Below are positions 57,425-64,000 of a DNA stretch of 64,000 nt, in pieces. The notes beneath the pieces were generated by a model that did no database searches, had not been told where the DNA came from, and saw nothing but the letters and a program-made list of their open reading frames with translations. The DNA is from Sphaerisporangium melleum (GTDB lineage Bacteria > Actinomycetota > Actinomycetes > Streptosporangiales > Streptosporangiaceae), in contig NZ_BMNT01000007.1 in NCBI RefSeq assembly GCF_014646695.1, forward strand, positions 125,549-189,548. Reading direction: 5' to 3'. Numbering within the stretch: the first letter of the stretch is position 1; the number at the start of each line of letters is the position of its first letter. Made by a program: the position numbers and the translations under genes.

Positions 57425-58819
57425 ATGAAGGCATTACTGGTCGTTCTCGGTGTCGCCGTGGTGGGCGTACTGGTGGCGGTCCTGCTGTTCCTGCGGGTCC
57501 CGCCGGGCGGCGGCCCGGACGAGATGGGCGCGGCCTCGGGCGTCACGACCGCGGCCTCCGCTTCCCCGTCGGCATCCGCGGCTTCCCCTGCGGCGCGCAC
57601 CAGTGTGCTGCTGGACGCCGAGGGCGCCGTCATCGAGGAGTTCTCCGGCGACTGCGCGGGCAGCGCGCACCGCGACCTCTGCCGGTACGTCCGACGGCAC
57701 CTGCTCGCCGAGGACCCGGCGGCGCTCACCCGCACCGGCCTGACGATCCGGACGACGATCGACCCGCGGTTCCAGCAGGCCGCTCAGCGGGCCATCGACG
57801 CCTACGTCCACCGTGACGACCCGCAGCTCGCCGTCATGGCGATGGTCGTGCCCGGCGAGGGGACCGTCCGGGCCCTGGTCGAAGCCGGAGGCGGCGGGGT
57901 GGCCGAGACCGCTTCGGGCGAGGAGGGTGCCGCCGGCGAGCGAGGCTTCCAGCAGGGCACGACGGCGATGCCCTACACCCTGGCCGCCGCGCTCGCCGCG
58001 GGTCTGCGCTACGACGACGGGCTGCGCGTCTCCGATGATTACCGCGCCCGCACCTACCAGTCGTTCCGCAACTGCAAGGACCAGAACGTCGGAGATCCGT
58101 ACCATTACGCGCACAATCGGAAGGCGGTCGGCGACCGGTTCGCCACCCTGCGCTGGGGCACGGAGCAGGCCGTGAACACCTTCTTCCTGCAGCTCCAGGA
58201 GAAGATCGGCCTGTGCGAGACCGTCACGATGGCCGAGCGGCTCGGGCTCAGGCGCACCGATGGGCGGCCGCTGCTGGAGGTGGAGACGTTCACGCTGGGG
58301 GTGAACGAGACGGACCCGGTCTCGGTGGCCAACTCCTACGCGACCTTCGCCGCCCGGGGCCGCTTCTGCGAGCCAAGAGTGATCGCGGAGATCCGCGACG
58401 CCGCCGGTACGACGCGGAGCTTCCCGCCGCGTTGCGAGCAGGTCCTGGACCCGGAGGTCGCCGACGCGGTGACCGGAGTGCTGTCGGGCGTCCTCGCCGG
58501 CGGCCCGCTCAAGGGCATCGGCCGCGAGGCGGCGGGCATGCCCGGCTCGTCGGACGGCTTCATGACCGCCGGATACGCCGGTTACACACCCGGTCTGGCC
58601 GCGGCCGTCGACCTCGGTGACCCGCGCGGCGCCTACCTGCACCCGCTGAGGGACGTCACCATCGGCGGTCGGCGCTATCCGCAGGTGGACGGCATGTCGA
58701 TCCCCGGCCCGGCCTGGAAGAAGGCGATGTCCGAAGCCCTGCGCGGGACGCCCGAGAGCGGGTTCACCCGGCCGGATGCCGGGCGATTCGGGGGGTGCCG
58801 GGAGGCGTGTCCCGGCTGA
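57425..58819 (+). CDS. Penicillin-binding-protein homologue lacking catalytic motifs
   Basis: 464 residues: one N-terminal membrane segment, a Ser/Ala linker, the TIRTTIDPRFQQAAQRAI junction typical of class A PBPs, and a transpeptidase-like domain without a glycosyltransferase. All three active-site motifs are altered: SxxK is TTAM (QGTTAMPYTLAAAL, near 178), SxN is AVN (EQAVNTFF), and KTG is MPG (AAGMPGSSDGF, near 372), while the surrounding fold signatures such as YAGYTPGLAAAV are kept. It is probably a non-enzymatic scaffold or sensor. ATG at 57425 follows GAGGAGG. Its 3' end overlaps anmK by 56 bp. Confidence 0.83.
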   Translation: MKALLVVLGVAVVGVLVAVLLFLRVPPGGGPDEMGAASGVTTAASASPSASAASPAARTSVLLDAEGAVIEEFSGDCAGSAHRDLCRYVRRHLLAEDPAALTRTGLTIRTTIDPRFQQAAQRAIDAYVHRDDPQLAVMAMVVPGEGTVRALVEAGGGGVAETASGEEGAAGERGFQQGTTAMPYTLAAALAAGLRYDDGLRVSDDYRARTYQSFRNCKDQNVGDPYHYAHNRKAVGDRFATLRWGTEQAVNTFFLQLQEKIGLCETVTMAERLGLRRTDGRPLLEVETFTLGVNETDPVSVANSYATFAARGRFCEPRVIAEIRDAAGTTRSFPPRCEQVLDPEVADAVTGVLSGVLAGGPLKGIGREAAGMPGSSDGFMTAGYAGYTPGLAAAVDLGDPRGAYLHPLRDVTIGGRRYPQVDGMSIPGPAWKKAMSEALRGTPESGFTRPDAGRFGGCREACPG

Positions 58820-59990
58820 CCGCGCGCAAGGTGAGGGCGTGTGGCGCCTCAGGTGCGGGGGCCGGCAGGGCGAACGGCCCGGCACCCGGGGTGAGGCTGC
58901 CGAGGATGCGGGGAGCACGTGCTCCGGTGCCCGCCGGGATCGTCCCCGGCAGGCCGTGCACGGTGTGCCAGCCGATCAGGGCGAAGGCGATCGCCTCCTT
59001 GTCGTCGGCGGGCGCGCCGTAGTCGTCGCTGAGCCGCAGGGTCACGTCCCGGAGTGCGCGGCGCAGCCCGGCCATGAGCACGGGGTTGCGGCAGCCGCCG
59101 CCCGAGACGACGAGAAGGCCGATGCCGGTCGCCGTGACATCGCGGGCGACCGTGCGCACGGTGAGTTCGGTGAGGGTCGCCACCAGGTCGGCGGCCCCGG
59201 GACGGGTGCCGGCCCTGGCCATGGCCTCCTCGACGTGGCCCAGGTGGAAGAGTTCCTTGCCGGTGCTCTTCGGGGCGGGCAGCCGGTAGTAGGGGTGGTC
59301 GAGCAGGACGGCGAGCAGGCTCTGGTCCACGGTGCCGGAGGCGGCGAGACGTCCGTCCTCGTCGAAGCCGCGCGCGGTCAGCCCTAGGCTCGCGACGACC
59401 GCGTCGATCAGCGCGTTCGCCGGTCCGATGTCGTACGCGGTGACCTCGCCGGGGCCGCGAACGACCGTCATGTTGGCGATCCCGCCCAGGTTGAGCGCGA
59501 CCGCGCCGCCCAGGTGCCCGCCGAGCAGGAGGGCGTCGAGCAGGCAGACGAGCGGAGCACCCTGGCCGCCCGCTGCGATGTCGCGGACGCGCACGTCGGC
59601 CAGGACGGGTGTCCCGGTGCGCTCGGCGATCCACGCGGGCTGCCCGATCTGCAGGGTGCCGTGGACACGCGTGCCGTCCACCCAGTGGAACACGGTCTGC
59701 CCGTGGGAGACGATCAGGTCGACCGGTCCGGCCCGGTCGATTGCGGTGGCGGCGGCCTCGGCGAAGCTCCGGCCGATCAGGGTGTCCAGCTCGCACACCT
59801 CGGCGAGGGTGGTGGCCGCCGGTGGGAGCGCCGCGGCGAGGCGGGCGCGCAGCCCGGCGGCGTAGGGCGTGGTGGCGGTGAACTCGACCACCCCACTGAG
59901 CGTGCCACCGCCCGAGACGGGGTCGAAGCCGACCAGGGCCACGTCGATGCCGTCGTGCGAGGTGCCGGAGATCATGCCGAGGATTCTCAT
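58764..59990 (-). CDS. anmK: Anhydro-N-acetylmuramic acid kinase
   Basis: 408 residues, AnmK family, which phosphorylates anhydro-MurNAc during cell-wall recycling. GMISGTSHDGIDVALVGFD at the N-terminus is the phosphate-binding motif, with ALNLGGIANMTVV, DIGPANALIDAVV, and VSGGGCRNPVLM. ATG at 59990 has GGAGG 7 bp upstream. The C-terminal 30 residues are Pro/Ala-rich and overlap the convergent PBP-like gene. Confidence 0.93.
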   Translation of the reverse strand: MRILGMISGTSHDGIDVALVGFDPVSGGGTLSGVVEFTATTPYAAGLRARLAAALPPAATTLAEVCELDTLIGRSFAEAAATAIDRAGPVDLIVSHGQTVFHWVDGTRVHGTLQIGQPAWIAERTGTPVLADVRVRDIAAGGQGAPLVCLLDALLLGGHLGGAVALNLGGIANMTVVRGPGEVTAYDIGPANALIDAVVASLGLTARGFDEDGRLAASGTVDQSLLAVLLDHPYYRLPAPKSTGKELFHLGHVEEAMARAGTRPGAADLVATLTELTVRTVARDVTATGIGLLVVSGGGCRNPVLMAGLRRALRDVTLRLSDDYGAPADDKEAIAFALIGWHTVHGLPGTIPAGTGARAPRILGSLTPGAGPFALPAPAPEAPHALTLRAVSRDTPPGTPRIARHPAG

Positions 59991-60206
59991 CAGATGACCT
60001 CCGAGAAGACCCCGCCTTCGGGCGAGGAAGGGATTGGGCTCCTGCCGCGCACGGCAGGAGATGGCGAACCCGGCGTGCCGTCCTCCCGGCCACGACTCGG
60101 CCCCGCTGTCGAAATTCTCGCCGCTTCGGCCGGCGCCGCCGTGTCCGGGGCTTCGTGACGCGCCGTGTTTCCCTGGGCTCCCCTGTGTCCGGGGCGGGCG
60201 CGCCAC

Positions 60207-60236
60207 GGCCCGGGACCGGAGGTCCGGTCCCGGGCC
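60207..60236 (-). terminator. Terminator after the GH25 gene
   Basis: A perfect 13-bp stem GGCCCGGGACCGG with a 4-base loop begins 18 bp after the GH25 stop on the minus strand. Confidence 0.75.
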
Positions 60237-60253
60237 GGTCGGGGAGGCGGGGG

Positions 60254-61039
60254 TCAGTGGCGGCCGAAGGCGCGGAGTTGGGCCGGGGTCAGCGCGGAGA
60301 CGTTCTGGTCGACGGGGACGTCGGTGTACTGGTGGATGGTCCAGCGCTTCCAGTCGGCGGGCGGGGTGACGTCGCCCGGGGAGCGGCCGTAGTAGGCCAC
60401 CCACAGCGGGTAGTCGGCGAGGCCGTGGCCGTAGGTGTTGGCGAAGTTCCAGCCGCTGTAGAACAACGGCGTGGTACCGGTCTTGGCCTTGACGTACGAC
60501 AGCCAGGTCTTGGCCCAGGCGTTGACGCGGGCGACCGGCAGGCCATCGGCCGTCTCCAGGTCCAGCACCAGCAGGTCGCCCCGCTTGACCGGCTGGGAGT
60601 TCACCATGGACAGGAAGTAGTTCGCCTCGGCGATGGGATCGTTGCTCGGGTGGCCGTAGTGGTAGGCGCCGCGCACGATGCCCTTCTTGGCGAGTTCCCG
60701 CCAGTGGCGGACGAACGCGGAGTCGCGGAAGGTCAGCCCTTCGGTGGCCTTGATGAAGCCGAACTGCGCCGGGCTGGTGTTCCAGTCATGGTCGGCCTCG
60801 TACTCGGAGACGTCCTGACCGTAGATGTGGTTCTGCGGCGCCGCGTGCGCCAGGCCGGCCTGGACGGTCCCGGCCGCGTGTGCCGGGCCGGCCACGAGGG
60901 TCCCGGCTACGGCCGCCACCAGGGTCATCCCGGCAACGGCCGAGCGGAACCGCACGAGGGAGCGGCCCAGGCGTGCGCCGGAGCGGGTCGACCGGTTCTT
61001 GCCGGAGCGGACGATCGAGGAACACCGGTAGGTGGGCAT
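60254..61039 (-). CDS. Secreted GH25 lysozyme (muramidase)
   Basis: 261 residues: long basic N-terminus and signal peptide (AGPAHAAG), then a GH25 domain with YGQDVSEYE (catalytic Asp region), FIKATEG, and LLVLDLETADG (DxE). It cleaves the MurNAc-GlcNAc bond of peptidoglycan. ATG at 61039 has AAGGAG 10 bp upstream, directly after a ydaO-type riboswitch, so expression should respond to c-di-AMP. Confidence 0.92.
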   Translation of the reverse strand: MPTYRCSSIVRSGKNRSTRSGARLGRSLVRFRSAVAGMTLVAAVAGTLVAGPAHAAGTVQAGLAHAAPQNHIYGQDVSEYEADHDWNTSPAQFGFIKATEGLTFRDSAFVRHWRELAKKGIVRGAYHYGHPSNDPIAEANYFLSMVNSQPVKRGDLLVLDLETADGLPVARVNAWAKTWLSYVKAKTGTTPLFYSGWNFANTYGHGLADYPLWVAYYGRSPGDVTPPADWKRWTIHQYTDVPVDQNVSALTPAQLRAFGRH

Positions 61040-61055
61040 GAAGGGCTGGCTCCTT

Positions 61056-61200
61056 GCTTCCGTACGCCTACCGGGTGAGCTGACGGGTTCGGGTGGAAAG
61101 TACCCTACGGGCGCGCCTCTGGGGGCCGGCGCTCCGATTCACCCCGGGATGTGGGTCCCCGGTTCCGCGAGAGGCGGATTCGGCGGGCGTGCCGTCCCGG
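61056..61200 (-). ncRNA. ydaO/yuaA-type c-di-AMP riboswitch upstream of the GH25 gene
   Basis: The minus-strand leader contains, in order, the conserved blocks of this riboswitch as seen in actinobacterial cell-wall-hydrolase leaders: GCCGAATCCGCC, GGAACCGGGGACCCA, CCGGGGTGAATCGGAGCGCC, TAGGGTACTT, CGAACCCGTCAGCTCACCCG and GGTAGGCGTACGGAAG. The lysozyme SD follows within a few bases. Ligand binding normally lowers expression. Boundaries are approximate; the 5' pairing element could extend to about 61240. Confidence 0.85.
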
Positions 61201-61370
61201 CGGGAGTCGTCCTCGCCGAAAGCACGCGATCTGGGCAACGAACGGCAACGAACCCGAGGCCTCTGGCCATCGGTACAGCTGCCGCTGCCTACCAAAGGTA
61301 CATGCAACACCATGCACGTGTAAACAGGACAAAATTCACGTCTTGCCTGGTCAAGGCGTCAGGACCGCCG

Positions 61371-61398
61371 CTGGACCGCTCACGATGGAGCGGTCCAG
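61371..61398 (-). terminator. Terminator after the SDR gene
   Basis: A perfect 11-bp stem CTGGACCGCTC with a 6-base loop begins 23 bp past the SDR stop, and so separates the SDR transcript from the riboswitch leader. Confidence 0.7.
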
Positions 61399-61420
61399 CG
61401 AGTGCCGGGGGCCCGGCGGA

Positions 61421-62263
61421 TCACCGGCCGGGCGGGAAGTCGGCGCCGCGCGAGACGGCCTCCTGGGACCGCAGTTCGGTGAGCATGCCCGAAAGCCGCT
61501 CGGTCACCCGGTCGTATCCCGCGCCGCCGAGCACCAGACGCCGGGGCGGATCGTCCTGGCGCATCGCGTCGAGGACGGCCGACACGCCACGGCGCGGGTC
61601 GCCGGGCTGCCTGCCGTCCTCGTCGATCATCGCGGCCCGCACGGCCTCCAGCATCGGCCGGTAGTCCTCGATGGTCTCCGCGACCGGCTCATCGGCGAAG
61701 CCCGCGTACGCCCGGGTGCGGAAGGCCCCCGGTTCGACGGCGAGCACCTTGATCCCCAGCGGCGCGACCTCCTCGCGCAGCACCTCCGTCATCCCCTCGA
61801 CGGCGAACTTCGCCGCGCTGTAGAAGCCGAAGCCGGTGACGCCGGCGAGGCCCGCGACCGACGACATGTTGACGATCCACCCGGCGCGCCGGGCACGCAT
61901 CCCGGGCAGCACGGCACGGGTCACGGCCAGCACCGCGAAGAAGTTCAGCTCGAACATCTTGCGCACCGCGGCCTCGTCCATGCCCTCCACCGAGCCGTAC
62001 CAGCCCCGGCCGGCGTTGTTGACCAGGACGTCGATGCCGCCGAACCGCGCCTCCGCGGCCGAGACCGCCTCGTGGACCTGCCGGGTGTCGGTCACGTCGA
62101 GCGGCAGGACCAGCACCCGATCGCCGTGCTCCTCCACCCAGTCGCGCAGTTCGTGCGGCCGGCGCGCGGTGAGCGCGACGCGGTCGCCGTTCTCCAGCGC
62201 GGCCTCGGCGAAGGTCATGCCGAACCCGCCGGGTGTGCCGCCGGTGATGAACCAGGTCTTCAT
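61421..62263 (-). CDS. Short-chain dehydrogenase/reductase
   Basis: 280-residue classical SDR: WFITGGTPGGFGMTFAEA is the cofactor motif (TGGxxGxG), VLVNNAGRGWYG the structural motif, and YSAAK (FGFYSAAKFAVEG) the catalytic Tyr/Lys. Substrate unknown. ATG at 62263. Runs with the SnoaL-like gene, 58 bp downstream of it, and is probably controlled by the divergent TetR regulator. Confidence 0.92.
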   Translation of the reverse strand: MKTWFITGGTPGGFGMTFAEAALENGDRVALTARRPHELRDWVEEHGDRVLVLPLDVTDTRQVHEAVSAAEARFGGIDVLVNNAGRGWYGSVEGMDEAAVRKMFELNFFAVLAVTRAVLPGMRARRAGWIVNMSSVAGLAGVTGFGFYSAAKFAVEGMTEVLREEVAPLGIKVLAVEPGAFRTRAYAGFADEPVAETIEDYRPMLEAVRAAMIDEDGRQPGDPRRGVSAVLDAMRQDDPPRRLVLGGAGYDRVTERLSGMLTELRSQEAVSRGADFPPGR

Positions 62264-62321
62264 GCGTCTCTCTTCTCGGATCGCGCCGCGGACGGCCGTG
62301 CTCGTAGGTGCGGGTGCGGGC

Positions 62322-62654
62322 TCACGGCGCGATCTCCAGCCGGTGGACGCGGTCGCCGTCGAGAGTGAAACGCCACTTCAGTTCGGCGACGCCGCCGGGG
62401 AAGTCGCCGGTCAGGCGGCCCGCGACCAGGACGGCGTTCTCGCCGAGGGCCTCGGCGCCGAGCACCTCGACCGTGTACTGGTACCGCGACGCGGCGTCCT
62501 GCTTCCAGGCGCGGATCTCCGCCGTGCCGTGGTGGGTGCGGCCTTCGTCCACGACCTCGGCGTCCTCGGTGAACAGCGCGAGGAACGCGTCGATGTCGTG
62601 GCGGGCGTCCGCCTCGAAGTAGCCGGCGACCACGCCGGGAAGTGTGGTGTGCAT
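62322..62654 (-). CDS. SnoaL-like/NTF2-fold protein
   Basis: 110 residues with the NTF2-like cone fold pattern: VVAGYFEADARHDIDAFLALF, VVDEGRTHHGTAEIRAWK and LKWRFTLDGDRVHRLEI. Many such proteins are small isomerases or stress proteins; no specific function is evident. ATG at 62654. First gene of a two-gene unit with the SDR, divergent from the TetR gene. Confidence 0.87.
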   Translation of the reverse strand: MHTTLPGVVAGYFEADARHDIDAFLALFTEDAEVVDEGRTHHGTAEIRAWKQDAASRYQYTVEVLGAEALGENAVLVAGRLTGDFPGGVAELKWRFTLDGDRVHRLEIAP

Positions 62655-62702
62655 GAGAGTCCCCTTCCGGAGGGCGCCGTCGAGCCGACCCCTCGCTACA
62701 TT

Positions 62703-62724
62703 CGCTATAGCACTTCGTATAGCG
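62703..62724. promoter_or_regulatory. TetR-type operator
   Basis: CGCTATA and TATAGCG are perfect 7-bp arms around 8 bp, in the AT-rich divergent region between the SnoaL-like and TetR genes. It probably serves both promoters. A second partial TAGCG site lies near 62740. Confidence 0.65.
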
Positions 62725-62746
62725 CTACATAAGCTAACATAGCGAT

Positions 62747-63700
62747 ATGAAAGCTCGGACCCGGGGCGACGGCGGCGCCCGCGATCGGCTACTGCTGGCC
62801 GCCGCCGAACTGCTGGAGAGCTCCGGCGACCGCACGCTGTCGACCCGTGCCGTGTGCGAGCGCGCGGGGGTGCAGGCCCCGACGCTGTACCACCACTTCG
62901 GCAGCAAGCAGGGCCTGATCAACGCGGTGATCAACCACGGGTTCACCCAGTACGTCCAGCCGCCGGACCCGGCCGACGCCTCAGGCGACCCGGTGGACGG
63001 CCTCCGTACCGGCTGGGACCGGCACGTGCGGTACGGGCTGGAGCACCCGGCCTTCTACGCACTGCTCTACGGAAGGGTCGAGCCCGGCAAGCCCTGCGCC
63101 ATCACCGCGCCCGCGCACGCCATGCTGCGTGACCTGCTGGCCGCCGCGGCCCGTCAGGGACTGCTCACGGTCACCGTGGACGACGCGGCCGAGCAGATCC
63201 TGGCCGCGAACGTCGGGGTCACTCTGAGCCTGATCACCCAGCCCGGCGACACGCGCGATCTGGGCCTGTCCGACCGCGTCCGCGAGGCGGCCCTGGCCGG
63301 CGTCCTGCGTCTCGACGGCGCACGGTCGTCACCCGGCCCGCGGATCACGGCGGCGGGAGCGGCGGTCACCGGGACGGCCGGCGCGCCCACCCGGGCGAAC
63401 GCCGCGCTGACGCTGCGCGCGCTCATCGAGCAGGAGCCCGCCGGGCTGACCCCCGGCGAACACGCGCTGCTCGGCGAGCTACTGGACCGGCTGGCCGGCT
63501 CCCGGCTCCGGCCCGGCCCGCCCGCGGAGCCAGGCAGATCAGGCGCGGAACCGGGCAGGTCGAGCGCAGAGGCGGGCGGGTCGTATTCGGCGCACGGCGG
63601 GTCAGGCGCGGAGCCGGGCGGGTCGGACGCGGAGCCGGGCGGGTCGCCTCAGCGCAGGGCCGGGTCGGCGGACACCGGGGCGTCCCAGTCGATCAGGTAG
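62747..63700 (+). CDS. TetR family regulator with repetitive C-terminal tail
   Basis: 317 residues. The N-terminal HTH is TRAVCERAGVQAPTLYHHFG. The ligand domain runs to about residue 190; a further segment (ANAALTLRALIEQEPAGLTPGEHALLGELLDRLA) and then a low-complexity tail of repeated AEPGGS/AEPGRS units follow. The tail has roughly 18-bp DNA repeats and overlaps the convergent monooxygenase gene by 52 bp. Presumably represses the SDR/SnoaL pair and itself through the operator upstream. ATG at 62747. Confidence 0.9.
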   Translation: MKARTRGDGGARDRLLLAAAELLESSGDRTLSTRAVCERAGVQAPTLYHHFGSKQGLINAVINHGFTQYVQPPDPADASGDPVDGLRTGWDRHVRYGLEHPAFYALLYGRVEPGKPCAITAPAHAMLRDLLAAAARQGLLTVTVDDAAEQILAANVGVTLSLITQPGDTRDLGLSDRVREAALAGVLRLDGARSSPGPRITAAGAAVTGTAGAPTRANAALTLRALIEQEPAGLTPGEHALLGELLDRLAGSRLRPGPPAEPGRSGAEPGRSSAEAGGSYSAHGGSGAEPGGSDAEPGGSPQRRAGSADTGASQSIR

Positions 63701-64000
63701 CGCTGCTCGGGGCCGATGGTCTTCTCCGGGTTCATGGCCGCTTTCACGAAGAGCGGCATGAGCAGCGGCATCACCGCCCTGGCCACCGCGCCGGGCGCCT
63801 TGGTCCGGTTGATCCGCGCGGCCCGGGCGGCGACCTTCTCCACCCGGTCGCGCCGCAGCCGCTCGAAGGCGGCGAACGCCGACGGGACGTCGGGCAGGTC
63901 GCGCAGGCAGCGGGCCAGTTGCACCGCGCTCTCCAGTGCGAGCGAGGCGCCCTGCCCTGAGCTGTTGGACGGCGCGTGCGCCGCGTCGCCGACCAGCACC
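63649..64000 (-). CDS. FAD-dependent aromatic-hydroxylase-type monooxygenase, C-terminal part (cut by window edge)
   Basis: About 117 codons of the 3' end. VLVGDAAHAPSNSSGQGASLALESAVQLARCL is the GD motif and following helix of p-hydroxybenzoate-hydroxylase-type flavoproteins; the conserved GQGASLALE region sits on the flavin. The 5' part lies beyond the window. Convergent with the TetR gene and overlapping its tail. Confidence 0.85.
   Translation of the reverse strand, partial: VLVGDAAHAPSNSSGQGASLALESAVQLARCLRDLPDVPSAFAAFERLRRDRVEKVAARAARINRTKAPGAVARAVMPLLMPLFVKAAMNPEKTIGPEQRYLIDWDAPVSADPALR

Overview
The window is about 72% GC with dense, overlapping genes, many GTG/TTG starts, Tat signals, a BlaI/M56 pair, a LacI-controlled sugar ABC system without its own ATPase gene and a c-di-AMP (ydaO-type) riboswitch. 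This is an actinomycete chromosome; the Streptosporangiales (Nonomuraea/Actinomadura-like) are my guess, not demonstrated. No rRNA, tRNA, CRISPR array, transposase or integrase was seen.

Region 1 (1-12.3 kb) holds the most interesting locus: a minus-strand operon that looks like an undescribed RiPP (ribosomally made, modified peptide) pathway. In order of transcription it has an OPT-family transporter, a 44-residue Cys-containing precursor peptide (9421-9555, not normally called), a radical SAM/SPASM maturase with a winged-helix-like N-terminus, an ArsM-like SAM methyltransferase, a TldD/TldE protease pair, an FAD oxidoreductase and an M3-type metallopeptidase. From the maturase onward the genes overlap or nearly touch. 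A good -35/-10 promoter lies upstream of the transporter. An aquaporin of the kind common in actinobacterial arsenic operons lies just upstream, and the 3' part of an M1 aminopeptidase faces the operon.

Region 2 (12.6-21 kb) has a TIGR01777 epimerase-like protein, a small methyltransferase, and a probable copper/redox-stress module: DUF6153 and DUF305 proteins, a copper-type P1B ATPase with a CPD motif and no CxxC in its HMA-like domain, an NlpC/P60 hydrolase and a BlaI-M56 pair. Boxes of the form TACTA-N7-TAGTR recur in this region.

Region 3 (21-29.5 kb) has a Tat-exported PHP-type metallohydrolase, then a carbohydrate ABC system (binding protein plus two permeases), a tandem-duplicated secreted esterase whose first copy has lost its catalytic His, and a LacI regulator with a self-operator. 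Long hairpins separate the cistrons.

Region 4 (29.9-37.6 kb) is extracytoplasmic copper/heme handling: CopC protein, cupredoxin lipoprotein, polytopic membrane protein, DyP peroxidase, PCuAC chaperone, PepSY membrane protein, and two members of a small membrane family ending in RRGPP. A third member is at 48.1 kb.

Region 5 (37.8-49.4 kb) looks like a metallophore-type locus without NRPS or NIS synthetase: ATP-grasp ligase, MFS exporter, DszC/SfnB-like flavoenzyme, two methyltransferases, a FecCD/FecE/FecB-type importer, a PduX-like GHMP kinase and a CysK-fold PLP enzyme, followed by an RRGPP membrane protein and an ECF sigma factor.

Region 6 (49.5-64 kb) has a secreted arabinofuranosidase-like enzyme with CBM2, a GH29 alpha-L-fucosidase, a decayed stretch with four broken genes (55.3-57.2 kb), and a cell-wall group: a penicillin-binding-protein homologue lacking all three catalytic motifs, AnmK, and a GH25 lysozyme under a c-di-AMP riboswitch. 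It closes with an SDR/SnoaL pair divergent from a TetR regulator and a partial FAD monooxygenase cut by the window edge.
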